From: Daphnia carinata
Taxonomy: Eukaryota; Arthropoda; Branchiopoda; Diplostraca; Daphniidae
NCBI RefSeq assembly: GCF_022539665.2
Contig: NC_081337.1
Span: 11,525,768 to 11,589,767 of the forward strand
DNA: 64,000 nucleotides
Direction of reading: 5' to 3'
Shown: piece by piece, positions 10,648 to 22,620 of the stretch
Layout of the letters: the number at the start of each line of letters is the position of its first letter
Numbering within the stretch: the first letter of the stretch is position 1
The notes under the pieces: generated by a model
Seen by the model: only the letters and a program-made list of their open reading frames with translations
Told to the model about the DNA's origin: nothing
Databases searched by the model: none
Made by a program: the position numbers and the translations under genes

Positions 10648-13485
10648 TATAGAGTATAGATCCGTCAGCCTTTGTGGCAATCCAACAAAACTGAATAAAA
10701 ATTTCTGGAAAAGCATAACATGTGTCTTAAAACGTAGTCTGCTGTCCCAAATTAGTGTCGTGGGAGCTTATGTAAAAAACATAAGAATTGCGATCACTGA
10801 TTAGATAAATATTGTGACATGATTTTCACAAAATATTCAACATCCATGCAGAGAAAACTAAAACAAATCAATTGGCACCAATATTATTGATATATCTTTA
10901 GTTTAAGGTGTTCTTAGTGATTTCAAAAATATCTCACCAAATAGGAAAATTTCAAAAACGAGAATAAAAAAATTAAGTGTGGTGCCAATGCGGTATAGAT
11001 CCATCAACCTTTATGTCAGTAGCCCACCGTCGTACAGCTAAGCCATGGTTAACACAACTTGACAGAAAAGCCTAGCATGTCATTTAGTATGTAGTCTGCT
11101 GTCCCAAATTAGCGTCATGGCGGCTTATGTGAAAAACATAAAAATTGCAATTACCGACTAGATGCATATTTTCACATGATTTTCATAAAATATTCAACAG
11201 CCATGTAGAGAAAACTTAACCGAATCTATTGATCCTAATTTTATTGATATTGAAGTAGTGTGAGATATCTTTAGTGATTTCAAAATATCTCACAAAAAAA
11301 GGAAAAATAAGGTAATGAGGAAGACGAATATTAAAAATAGTGTGTTGCCAGTATAGAACCATTGTCCTTCAGGGTGGCAATCGAACGACTTACGACTACG
11401 GCATGGTTAACAAAATGTATTTAAAAAGCATAACATATCTTTTTGTATGTAGTCTGCTGTCCCAAATTAGCGTCATGGGGCCTTATGTGAACAACATAAA
11501 AATTGCAATCACCGATTAGATGGATATTTCCATATGATTTCTATAAAATATTCAATAGCCATGTAGAGAAAACTTAAACGAATCTATTGATCCTAATATT
11601 ATTGATATTGTAGAGGTGTGAGGTATCTTTAGTGATTTTAAAAAAATCTCGCAAAAAAAGGGAAATGAGCAATTAGGAAAACGAAACTTAAAAATAGTGC
11701 CTTGACAGTATCGAACCACTAACCTTTGGAATCGCAATCGAACGTCTTACGACTATGCCACGGTTAATAAAGTATTATTAAAAAGCATAACATGTGTTTT
11801 TGTATGTAGTCTGCTGTCCCAAATTAGCGTCATGGGGCCTTATGGGAAAAATATAAAAATTGTAATTACCAATTAGATGCATATTTTCACATGATTTTCA
11901 TAAAATATTCAACAGCCATGTAGAGAAAACTTAAACGTATCTAATGATTATAATATTATTGATATTTTTGTAGTGCGATGTATCGTTAGTGACTTTTAAA
12001 ATATCTCAAAAAAAAAGGAAAAATGAGGAAAATGAAACTTAAAAATAGTTTGTGGACAGTATAGAACCATTATCCTTCAGAGTGGCAATCGAACGTCTTA
12101 CGACTATGCCTCGGTTAACAAAATATAATTAAAAAGCATAACATGTCGTTTTGTTTGTAGTCTGCTGTCCCAAATTAGCGTCATGGGGCCTTATGTGAAA
12201 AACATAAAAATTGCAAATACCGATTAGATGCATATTTTCACATGATTTTCATAAAATATTTAACAGCCATGTAGAGAAAGCTTAAACGTATCTATTGATC
12301 CTAATATTATTGATATTGTAATAGTGTGAGGTATTTTTAGTGATTTCAAAATATCTCACAAAAAAGGGAAAAATGAGGAAATGAGGAAAACGAAACTTAC
12401 AAATAGTGCCTTGACAGTATAGAACCACTAACCTTTACGGTGGCAATCGAACGTCTTACGACTATGCCCCGGTTAACAAAATATATTTAAAAAGCATAAC
12501 ATGTCGTTTTGTTTGTAGTCTGCTGTCCCAAATTAGCGTCATGGGGCCTTATGTGAAAAACATAAAAATTGCAAATACCGATTAGATGCATATTTTCACA
12601 TGATTTTCATAAAATATTTAACAGCCATGTAGAGAAAGCTTAAACGTATCTATTGATCCTAATATTATTGATATTGTAGTAGTGTGAGGTATTTTTAGTG
12701 ATTTCAAAATATCTCACAAAAAAGGGAAAAATGAGGAAATGAGGAAAACGAAACTTACAAATAGTGCCTTGACAGTATAGAACCACTAACCTTTACGGTG
12801 GCAATCGAACGTCTTACGACTCTGCCATGGTTCACAGAAAATAACTAAAATGCTTAACATGTCTTTTTTTATGTAGTCTGCTGTCCCAAATTAGCGTCAC
12901 GGGAGCTTACGTAAAAAATATAAGAATTAAAATCACCCAATATATAAATATTTTCATATGATTTTCATAAAATATTTAACAGCCATGTAGTGGAAACTTA
13001 AACGAATCTATTTATACCAGTATTGATGATATTGCTTTAGTTTAAGGTGTTCTTATTGATTTTAAAATATCTCATCAAATACGAAAAAATTCAAAAATAA
13101 GAAAATACAAGTTGTTGTGTAGTTTCCATACGGTATAGAACCATTAGCCTTTTGGTTGGCAATTCAACATCTTACGATTATGCCATGGTTAGTGTAAAAC
13201 TATTGAAAAGCATAGCATGTCTACTTGTATGTAGTCTACTGTCCCAAATTAGCGTCACGGGGGCTTATGTAAAAAATATAAGAATTTAAATCATTGGTTA
13301 GATGAATATTGTCATATGATTTTCATAAAATATTTAACAGCCCTGTGGAGAACATTTAAACGAATCTATTAATACCAAGATTTGTTGATATTGCGTTTGT
13401 TTAAAGTGTCTTTGGCGATTGTATAAAATCTCACAAAATAAGATTAAAAATTACAAGTAATAAAAAAATATTTGCACAAGAGCCC

Positions 13486-13553
13486 CAACTGGTATTGAAC
13501 CACCAACCTTCGAGTTGGTGTTCCAACACCGTACGACTATGCCACTGTTGATT
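13486..13553 (-). repeat. Best-preserved tRNA-like module of the array
   Basis: On the minus strand this copy has GGTTCAATACC (13,491-13,501), close to the B-box consensus, an A-box-like TGGCATAGTCG region (about 13,533-13,544), and a self-complementary CCAAC...GTTGG arm in between. It is the clearest of the 13 modules. It is still not a canonical tRNA, because D-arm pairing and loop sizes do not fit. Confidence 0.5.
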
Positions 13554-14633
13554 GATAATAGAAACACAACCTACCAACGTTATTTAGTTTATTGTCTGAT
13601 GTCCCAAATTAGTGCCATGGGAGCTTATGTAAAAAATATGAAAATTGCCATCACAGGTTAGATGAATATTGTAAGCTGGCTAAGGTGATGAAGTTTCTGA
13701 TTTATAACCGGAATTTAGGCGAACCCAGGGAAGTAATAATAATTGGAAAAATGTTAGCTTTGGATGATTAAAATGAATTAACAATCTCTCTTGAAAAAAA
13801 AGTTTCGTATGGTTAAAAAAAGTGAGCTGAAATATATAAGCAATGAAATACAATCAGTCACTATGTAGGGTTGAACCACCGACTTTCAAACTTGCACGCC
13901 AAAACCCTATGACTGTGCTATGAACGTTTTGTAATTTTTGGTATACAACTTATACAAATCAATATAGTCTGCTGTCCAGATTTAGCGTCATGGGAACTTA
14001 TGGGAAAATAGACTAAAATCAGTCAGCAATTAAATGAATAGTATATGTCTACGTTAGTAAGAAATTTTAACGCATTATTACGAAACAGTCGACGAACATT
14101 CTTACGGCGATATTTGGTAGGATTGGGCAAGTTAAAAACATTTTTTTTCGGTTTAAAATTTCGGACATTACGGCGTGTTTACGGGAAGTGCTTATGCTTT
14201 TTTCTCGAAAATTTGAATCACATTTATTTTTTCGTTTTTACCGTGGAACCTATAACCTATTGGCTACTTAAAGAGCGAAGTGTTTAATACAATTTTAAAA
14301 ATCCATATTTTATGTTTTTGGGGTGAATTTCAATTGCAAGTTACCAGGCCTGAAAAATGAAGTCTCGTTTTGACAGCTCTTTGTTTTGGTTGTTGAAACA
14401 TAAATTTCGCAATATTTTTCTATTGCACCCCCTTCGGTGTCTTAAGCTATTCGATTCAGAATTAAAAACTGAATCGAATGAATAAATTAGTTTTTAAAAA
14501 TAAGACTGTCCAGAATTAGTAGAAATGTCCAATGAATTAGGGTTTTTGTCCGAAATTAGCAGATCGGCTTTACACGCATTCCCCATAAGAAAGGCTGTTA
14601 GCCTAAACGCTGTCCCAATTCGCTCTTTCACCT

Positions 14634-14725
14634 TAGTATTCTGAAACGAAAAGACTTCAAACTGGAATTTCGAACTTTGAAACCAACAAACAAACGACAA
14701 CAAAATAATAATGTCACTTATTGTA
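14634..14725 (+). repeat. BEL-1 LTR-like repeat, left copy, last part
   Basis: This short stretch follows the 7-kb element and should be the remainder of the left LTR, corresponding to 28,670-28,716. Similarity is weak (TTGTAGTATTCTGAAAC against TTGTATAACGTTGCTGGAA, and AATAATGTCACTT against AATAACACTT), so its end is approximate. Confidence 0.35.
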
Positions 14726-15240
14726 TTCAACACGATCAGACTATACTATAAATGGCGACAATAATTAACACAGTCCTCTTAGCTAAAACCAACAAAAGGA
14801 TAAACAAGAAGAACTTTACTCAAAACTTGGAGCAACACAGTGAAACCGCTAGGGAACCCACGGGAACTCAACTAAAGGAGTTTAGACAACCCCGGGAGCT
14901 CCTACCTATAGAGACTCCTCGAATGGAGTTTCGCAGCAGTGTTTTATACTGTTGCGCGAATCACACGCCTTCCGGACTCTGTATCTCCTCATCTCTTTTA
15001 GGGGTAGCATTTCTTCTGGTGAGTTCTTTCCCCTGGTTGCAGCGTAGTCCAAGGAGTGGGTAAGTCATCTCTGTGAAGAGATAACCATTCTTCTATTTCC
15101 CACCCGCGACAGGTCCTCCTTCTTTAAGACCCGACTGTACTAATCTTCTTCGATCTACGAGTTTCCGTGAAACTAAAAAAAAATCACGTTGCGTCTCCTT
15201 TGTCTGTAAGGACCTTTTACTCCCCCGGATCTTTTACTCC
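14726..15240 (+). other. BEL-1 leader region, no recognised domain
   Basis: A 103-residue open stretch (14,752-15,063) has no domain I know. The second half is pyrimidine-rich with short repeats. By position it lies between the left LTR and BEL-1 gag and is probably the untranslated leader. Confidence 0.3.
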
Positions 15241-18200
15241 AACGGATACATGCAGCAATAGATTCGCTGGAAAAGAAAGGAGAAGATAAAGTATCTGAAA
15301 CCAAACTAACGGAGGTTACCACAAGTATAACGGAAATAGAAAAAAATTAAACGGATGAGAATATAGTCAAGCAAAGACTCTCAGCCATGACGGAAATGAT
15401 AAGAGAAACCAACGAAAGAAGTAACAGCGTAAAGCCAGAAATTAAACTGGTACTAAATAAAGAAAAATAAATAATAAAAAACCACACGCTCTAGAAGAAA
15501 GTATTCGGGGACATGAAAGCAACCCGATAAGGCGTTCAGAATCATTACGATCGTGATCAAGAGCAGAATTACTGGTATATACATGGGAAGAGCTGCTAGA
15601 AGATCAAGAGTTCATCCGCAAAGAGTTGTTAGAGAGCGTTTGCCTCTCAGACGCGGATGCAGAATGCAAAGATAAATCCAGATGGACAGCAACATTAGCA
15701 TCTAAACGATAAATTTTCATTACTCTCTACAGCGGCTGAGATAGCCAAAGATAGAGACTTATCCGATAAATTAAGAGAGGAAATAAAGAAACAAAGAGAG
15801 AAAAACTAAAAATAGAAGTCAAATCGTCAGTAGTATGAACGTCACTGCCCTAACCCACATTCAAACGTGAAATTACGTCACGGACATTATCGAGATCCAT
15901 TTAGGCAGCATACGACTAATGTAGAAGGTTGACGGAAGTTGGAAAATGTCAATACCTACGCATCTGTCTAAAATGGAAATCCGCAGAACTGATAGCTCAC
16001 TTCCATTTCGATTATAATGAATGCCAACCAAATATGGAAGGCTGGAACAATGATTTGGAAACACAGAAAAACTGATGAATCATTACTTGAATGAGTTAAA
16101 GAACATTATAGCAGTAAGGCAAAATGATGCAGCCACAACAGAACAGTTGCAAAATACACATGACCATCTAACCAATACAAAACTGGCACTCACAAGCCTC
16201 AAGGTGGATGGGAGGCTATGGAACCTATACAGCAGTTGATATCCTAAAAGCACTGCAAAAACCCTGATATCGAGATGGTAGAGAGAAAAATGGACAGATC
16301 GTGATCAACCAAGCTTACACGTAATTCTTAAAGAACCAGACAAAGAAATCCGTCTTAAAGAATTGAAAGAAGGCACGATAAAACGTAAAGAAAACGCACC
16401 ATCTATAGAACAAGAAAACTAGCACCCTGCTGGCTCTGCCAACCAAATCAAATTCATCATAGGTGCACTACGAATACTACAAGCCAGACATGTCAAGTGT
16501 GAAAGTGAAAACAGTTGTCTGAAATGCCTAGACATATCGTATCAAACAAAAACATGCAAATATGGCGGCAGCATGGATCATAGTCTAGATCTTTGTCTGT
16601 GAAGACAAAGACCGAAGAACGGATCTCTATCCCCACAAAGAACAACAGGTAGAATAGTAGCCATTGATACAAGCACAAACTGCATTCAAACGGTGTGGTG
16701 AAAAATGGACTACCAACATTTACTGCGGTGTTACAAGGAAGAGATAACAGCAGAATAAAGGGATTAGGCCTGACAGACTCAGGTAGTGAAGGAACACTCA
16801 TGGAAGAAAACCTAATCAAAGTAATCAGGGCAAAAGATAGGAGAACAGGAGAATTAAAATAAAGACAATATGGACAAAAAAAATCAAAAAGCAATAAGGT
16901 AAGGACATACTGCATTTGGATGCAATCGAATGATGCTGCAGAAATCAAAGTTACAGCAACAATCATCAAGTTTTAGATGAAAGCAGCGTCGAAGAACCTA
17001 ATGGATTCCCATTATAAGCCTCCAATCTAAATGAAGAACTTAAAAGACAGGGAGAAGCAGTAACCAATGGAATGCATTACAAAAAAGAAAAGAAAAAAAA
17101 TTCGATTTAATAATCGGGTGTATTTTCTTCTGGGAGCTGTTGAAACATCAGACCAAAATAGGATCAGACGGATTTCTAGCATACGCCAGCAAAATATGCT
17201 GGATAATATTTGGTACACCAACAATAAGCAATGAAAACACAGTCCTAACGAGCTCACGAGTCCCAACAGGGAACCGAATGCAAAGGTAAACTTTAAAGAA
17301 TTCTGGGCGTTTGTACACATGGGAATAACTGCCCATAAACTAGAAGGCTTCTTAAAACTACAGAGACACATTAAAACAAGAAGAGATAGGCAGATATGAG
17401 ATATTATTCCCATTTTTTAATGACAAAAGAGCGATAGAAACCAACAAGAACATCGCTTTATGAGACTCTCGGGATTGCTAAAAACATTGAATTAGAAGAA
17501 AAAATAGCATACCACGAAGCATTCCAACAGTATTTAAAAGACGGATATGGTTGGTAAAGACGGAGTGGTTGATAAAGAATACAAATGAACATGTACTTTC
17601 CTGTCACACAGACCAGTTATAAGGATAGAGGCGGCAACAACAAAAATTCGGCCAGTGTTTAAGCTGACTCATCAACAGAACAAGCCATGTTTTAACGAAT
17701 TATTAACAACAAGACCGAACCTGAATCCAGAACTCTAGAAGTCCTGTGAAGATTCAGACAGAACAAAATAGCATGCATGGCGGATATAACCCAGGCATTC
17801 CTCCAAATAAGGATTCAAGAAAAACAGGGTCAAATCGTTAGGTTCCTTTGGAACGAAGATCCTAAACCGGAAGCAGTGTAAATGGTAGAAAACAGATAGG
17901 AAAGATTTGCTTTGGGGCTATCTAGTAGCCCTTTCATACTACTCAGAGCCGTAATCCTAAAATATCTGGAAGAGCATACGGATACATATACGGAATTAAC
18001 CACGCAATTAAATGAACAGCTTTATGTAGATGACTAGTTAGGAGGAGCAAACGATGTACCGCTAGAAGTAGAATTGATAAAACAAGCTCAAAAGCTATTT
18101 AAATCGGCCAAATTGAATTGACGAAACCGACGACCAATAGCAAAGACTAAAGGTCCAGCTACAAGAGACGCTACAGTTCTTAAAACATTACCATAACGAT

Positions 18201-18512
18201 GGAAGAAGGTACTGACCAAACCAACAAATACACTAGGTGTAACGTGGGACCCAGAAACAGAAACGTTAAGGTTTAACCAGAGAAAATAATCGAAGAAATT
18301 GCACAAATTAATAAAAGACCCACAAATGGAAGCTATTTAGTCTCGCATTAACTGCATTAACTGGCATTAACTTATCAGACATAGTAGTACCAAAAATAAT
18401 AATGCAACAGATGTAGATAGAAAACACAGGATGGACGAACCCGTACTTGCAAATATTGTTCAACACTGGGCAACATTCCTAAGAGGACTAACAGATCTAT
18501 ACAAGAGATAGG
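15241..18512 (+). pseudogene. BEL-1: BEL/Pao gag, protease and reverse transcriptase relic
   Basis: Many short plus-strand fragments appear in BEL order. A Lys/Glu-rich coiled gag N-terminus is followed (about 16,430-16,620) by a Cys/His-rich gag tail readable only with frameshifts, then a protease-like GLGLTDSGSEGTLMEE (16,762-16,809). RT motifs follow: RPNLNPEL (17,717), a stretch around 17,770-17,860 matching the BEL fingers, RFGLASSPF-like sequence near 17,910, and YVDD at 18,023-18,034 followed by a TAG stop and GGANDVP. The RT connection (NIVQHWATFLRGLTDLYK) ends at about 18,511, where homology stops abruptly. The element resumes at 26,745. It is heavily disabled. Confidence 0.7.
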
Positions 18513-19410
18513 AAAACAGGAGCTACAACTGCACCAGTCGGAAATTCCGACGTCCGACCCACGGTCAGGGGTGGATGGTAGGGCCGTAGAAACAACAGAA
18601 ATAACGGGCCAGAAAAGTAAGGAGCCGTCGAACGAAGTGGCAGAAGCTCCTGGCGGGAGAACCCAGCCAAAACCAGCGATGTAGGGCAGATGAGCCGTAA
18701 GGCGGCATAAGGTTAAACGTTACTGGAGGAAGAATGGAATGCGCCGCATAGCAGAACCATGAAAGGCCGTTAACCCGGGAGATGATATTGTAATATGATG
18801 ACTATTTCCACAGATATGTAGAACGGTCTCTAGCGATAGAAGACCGAACCGGATGTTAAAAACCAACGGGAAGGAGAAGAGTGGTAGCCACAGGAAAATT
18901 CCTTCATTTCGTTCTCAGAGATCGTAGTGGCTACAAGGGAAGGCCTGACATGGAAGCACAAGAAGCTCCGGAAACTCGGTGTAGTCTGGGATGAGAAGCA
19001 CAGGCTGCTTAGATGTGTCGGCCGTCATCAGAATTGGCTGGCCTACACCCGCAAAACCGCGGAATAATACTGATCCGAGAAGGCCAAGCATGTTAGAAAG
19101 AGAGGGAAACTCGGTGAAGTGACCACAAATCGTTTAGACGGGACTATCTCACCTTTGACTGGTCTCAGGTTACCCTTACATTTTTTTTTGTTGCTATTTT
19201 GATATAACAATTGGTTTCTTCTAATAGGGATGTCGATGCTGAAGTCTTACTGCGCACTTAGTTCCCAAACAAACAATGAGAACATGTGGATATAAGCAAT
19301 TTGGCAAGAAACCTCATGACATACTAGATACGACTAAACCACTGAAGGATTTTAAGCAATATTGGATGATGGTGACTACAAAGCTTCAATCTAATAATCT
19401 CTATTGTTGT
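18513..19410. other. Unassigned GC-richer block inside BEL-1
   Basis: Base composition is clearly less AT-rich than its neighbours. A plus-strand reading near 18,965-19,060 (LGVVWDEKHRLLRC, VGRHQNWLAYTRK) faintly resembles the segment just before the BEL integrase. The rest of pol does not follow, and the true BEL-1 integrase lies at 27,450. It may be part of the block that split BEL-1. Confidence 0.3.
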
Positions 19411-19429
19411 GTGGGATGTTCAGTTCAGA

Positions 19430-20450
19430 AACGTTAACTTTTTGTCAGGCTTTTGTAACGTAAAAACAGTTCCGCCACATGTGTTTGATTTCAACATCGA
19501 TATATCTTCAATCCACAGAAAATGGACAGCGTCCCGATCAGCTTCGGCAATTTCGATCTGAAGAAAGGCCTTCTTGATGTCCCCAATAAAAACGATTTTT
19601 CTCATACGAAAACGTAACATGATGGCCAACAGCTCGGGGTTGAGGTTTGGTCCTTGCTCCAGACAATCATTCAAAGATGGATCATTGTAATCCCTGGCCG
19701 ATACGTCGAATACAATTCTGACCTTCGTCGATGATTTTTCACGCTTGACTACAGGTTGATGAGGTAAATAATGCTTATGATTGTCGTTTTCGACGATGTC
19801 CGGGCTTATTAGCTGATTTACGATTATCCGGCAAATTGAAACCATTTCCCTTCCAGGGCAATGGTACTTGGTACCATCCATCCGGACGAACGACGATTGA
19901 TTTCTCGAAATTTTCATGGAACTCCGTTGCACTTTTTTCGAACTTTTCAATCGCGATCCCGAGATGTTTTAACTCCCAAAAGGCTGATAATTGCAGATTA
20001 AGCTGATTTTCCGGCTCTTCATGAGGGAGATTTGTTCCAACCAACATGGCCACAGTTTTCGACCCATTGTGATTCAATCGATGTTTAGTTGGACCATGGA
20101 GAAACCAACTAAACTGACTTGAAATGATAGTTGGTCCTCCTTGTAGATGACGTGTTTCTCCCCCCCCCCAATACGTTCCAGTACACGTCAGTGCCGATTA
20201 GTAAATCAATATCAGCATGTGACGCAAGACCTGTGAAGTCTTTCGACAGCCATTCAGTCCTTCAATCTCCTTGCAATGTCCAATTCTAGTGGCACATTGA
20301 CATAAGTTGTCACAAATGTTGGTCATTTCCAGAGCCGACATTGCAACGTTCTCTGCACCACAGAAATTTCCACGAACGTTGAAACATCTTCGAAGCATAA
20401 CCCTCGGAGTCAATGGTAACGTACTTCCGCGCTCACACTATTTTCTTCTC
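19430..20450 (-). pseudogene. BEL-2: BEL/Pao protease end and reverse transcriptase N-half
   Basis: On the minus strand from about 20,410, a protease-side reading (VNVRGNFCGAENVAMSALEM) runs into GGPTIISSQFSWFLHGPTK, the conserved linker before BEL RT. The 20,077-19,775 and 19,950-19,420 stretches overlap in different frames and carry PHQPVVKREKSSTKVRIVFD, LNDCLEQGPNLNPELLAIML and GDIKKAFLQIEIAEADRDAV, all classic BEL RT. Homology stops near 19,440, before the catalytic YVDD. At least two frameshifts are present. It belongs with the gag at 21,301-22,620. Confidence 0.8.
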
Positions 20451-21300
20451 GAGTTGGGAGCCACAAATGATGACGATAGTGTAAAGGAGGACACGACGTT
20501 GTCGTGTTGCCTCCAATACTGAAAAATAAAACTAAATGTGGCGCTGCTACTCACAGTGTCGTGTATAGGTAAGCCCAAGACAATACGTGTTGATAGAATA
20601 ATCGTGTATTAAAATACCACAAGTAGTCAACCGAATGAACAGATCGGAAGATAAAGCCTACAGTTGCTCACAAGTTACTTGGGCATATGCTACGAAGGAA
20701 CGACTAAAGCAAGCATCGAAATGTCATTGAGAGGGGAAACTTGCGCTTCAGCTGGCGAAGATGAGGTAGCGGCTCGGAAGGAATACTGAAGGTCTACTCA
20801 AGATAGTTCTCTCAGGGGTCAACTAACTACTGCAAGTTGTGGGTGGCTTTTTATATGTTAGCCATCAACCGTGAGAGCCATACGGGACAGTGTTAAAGGA
20901 TAGGTGGCAATATCAGGCGGTATCGGGCGATTTTGGGCGCAATGGAGAGGTATAGGTGGCAAATTCGGGCGGTATCGAACGAATTTGGACGATAGCTAAA
21001 AATCGGTCGGACGGTTTTAGGCCATTTCAGGCAATCTCAGACCAACCAAAATAAATCTATTTTTAGCCAACGTGCCGATACGTGTCTTCGCTATTTATTA
21101 TATTCTTAAGGGAGTTTTAAAACTAGGTTAGTAAATGAAGGCTCCAAGTAACAAGGGGCTACAGGTATAAGATTCTGGTCTATTTGAGAAAGAAAGTAAG
21201 GAGGGGCTTCGCTAGACGATTCGTTACAGTAGCTGTCTGAAGAAACACGGGGCTGGTCGATGTATCTGAAGGCAGGGCCACAGTGGCATTGGAGCTGTTA
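20451..21300. other. BEL-2 interval without readable domain; short degenerate repeat
   Basis: The BEL-2 gag-protease junction should lie here but cannot be read. Around 20,905-21,000 a GGTGGCAATATCAGGCGG-like sequence is repeated imperfectly (GGTGGCAAATTCGGGCGG). Nothing else is recognised. Confidence 0.4.
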
Positions 21301-22620
21301 CTACCCAACTGGGCGTTCTCTCTCACAGATTGAGAGGTGATGACGTATCTTGCAGTAGCAGCAGGTTTGGCGCGAATGACGGCATTCTTTTACCCCGTGA
21401 CCACGACGGAGGCACAACAAACAATAGTTCTTGTTGTATAGCATTTTAACTTTCTGCTCCTGAGGCAGGTTACACGAAATTTGATAATAATCCGAACTCT
21501 CACAATAAACGCAACCAAACGGCGGTTTCTTTGCATTCATGTTTATTTTCTTGTGAGCTCTTTGATGATCCTTGATTGAAGCTACGAGGGCAGCGGCAGA
21601 TGGAACTATCTTTGATTTGACTCCCTTAACGTCGTGATGATTAGATTGACTGCGGTCCATAGCTGCACGCATAACCTGGCTTCTCTCTCGGCCTTCGACT
21701 TCTAATTTTATTAACTTGATTAAGTCTTCAACCGTGTCCGTAGAAAAGGAGGGTCTCTTGTTCCAATCTATGACCATTTCTTCCGGTATGTTGCTTATCA
21801 AGAAAGGACAAAGCAAATTACCATAAGTTCCACAAGCCACTCCCAGTTATTTCAGACCGCGGAAGGCCATTTCACTGTCGTCATATAGACGTCGTAGACC
21901 TCTTATGTCATTTAACCTTTGTACAGACGGAAGAACGAGTAACTTACTCATGTGGGCATTGATGCTCACCTCCTTTCTTCCAGAACGATCCTTCAGTAAG
22001 TCGACCGCTTCCTTGTAATTCTCAGCGTTCAAGGAAAGTCCAGCAATGGCAGAAGCAGCGGTTCCCTCCAAACCTGATTTCAAATAAGTAAATTTGTTCA
22101 CCGGATCCATATTAGGCTTTTGGTTAATGGCTGACTCAAAACTATCCCAGAATCATCTGACCATTCGAGCACATTTCCATTGAAAAGTTTCAACTCCAGT
22201 CGACGGAGTCTTAGTCTTTACATCGTCTACATCGGGACATTAGGTACCACTTGTTGATGGGGCACAGTTGCTATTTTTGACGTCGAAGCAAGATTTTGAA
22301 GCTTATTTTCGACCAGAATTCAAAGTCTTACAACTTCAGTATGAATCAGATCTTCAATAATTTCAGGCTCCAACATAGTTTCTAGATCTTCTTCTGCATT
22401 TAACTCTTCAATTGCTTGGCACTGTTGAGCTAAAGTAGCTCCTCTACCAGCAATAAGTTCGTTTAAGGTCTTGAGGGTATTCACTGATGGGGCCTCTTTC
22501 GAAAAATCATCTTCAATTCCCTCTAGAAAGCTTCAATCTTTCCATCTTGACAATTTGAACTTTTACCATCACTGGTAAGACTTGTACACCACGTGTTGGA
22601 CTCGACCCTTTTTCCTTACA
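21301..22620 (-). pseudogene. BEL-2 gag (DUF1759-like plus zinc fingers)
   Basis: Minus strand. From about 22,620 comes an acidic coiled N-terminus (RGATLAQQCQAIEELNAEE), then FNGNVLEWS and, at 22,110-21,847, the capsid-like region NKFTYLKSGLEGTAASAIAG typical of the DUF1759 family in BEL gag. The 21,840-21,301 frame continues with IPEEMVIDWNKR and ends in clustered CX2C-type fingers (CVYCESSDY, CLLCLRRGHGVKEC, CCYCKIRHHLSIC). Gag packages the element RNA; the Cys/His fingers bind nucleic acid. A stop or frameshift at about 21,845 splits the two main frames. It sits upstream of BEL-2 RT in the normal order and orientation. Confidence 0.85.

Larger units (their letters stand above)
9040..14030. 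repeat. Tandem array of 13 units, about 357 bp each
   Basis: The landmark GTCTGCTGTCCCAAATTAGC or a close variant begins near 9,342, 9,693, 10,051, 10,734, 11,091, 11,449, 11,806, 12,157, 12,515, 12,873, 13,231, 13,593 and 13,964. Spacings are 351-371 bp except one of 683, explained by the hAT-like insert. Each unit also carries a minus-strand tRNA-like module (A-box-like TGGCATAGTCG, B-box-like GGTTC at about 50 bp) and an AT-rich spacer with ATCTCACAAAAAAGGGAAAA. The units starting near 12,157 and 12,515 are almost identical over some 310 bp, while the outer ones are diverged, so the array has expanded recently in its middle. Confidence 0.85.
7577..14633. mobile_element. 7,057-bp non-coding TIR element containing a tandem array
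   Basis: The ends are 23-bp inverted repeats (7,577-7,599 and 14,611-14,633) matching at 22 positions; both start AGGTRAAAGAGCGAATTGGG. Each is flanked by TA (7,575-7,576; 14,634-14,635). The insertion point lies in the left LTR-like repeat; the right copy (around 28,670) continues without it. Inside are many copies of CTAATTTGGGACA or close variants: about 7,615, 8,003, 8,023 and 8,549 on the plus strand, then 13 on the minus strand in the array and further variants near 14,508, 14,525 and 14,547. No ORF resembles a transposase, so it is non-autonomous. The TA duplication suggests a Tc1/mariner-type enzyme. Its size, internal tandem array and tRNA-like modules are unusual for a MITE. Confidence 0.75.

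Noticed and set aside
9040..14030. CRISPR-like array
   Set aside because: Units are about 357 bp with no short direct repeat and spacer structure, and the genome is eukaryotic.
14752..15063. 103-residue ORF in the BEL-1 leader as a gene
   Set aside because: No domain or repeat support; the position fits an untranslated leader.
16493..17413. Minus-strand ORFs of 158 and 128 residues
   Set aside because: They are antisense to BEL-1 gag-pol readings that contain recognisable motifs; Phe/Leu/Ser-rich composition reflects AT bias.
20160..20170. C-run as a regulatory site
   Set aside because: A simple homopolymer inside decayed BEL-2 coding sequence, probably a slippage site.
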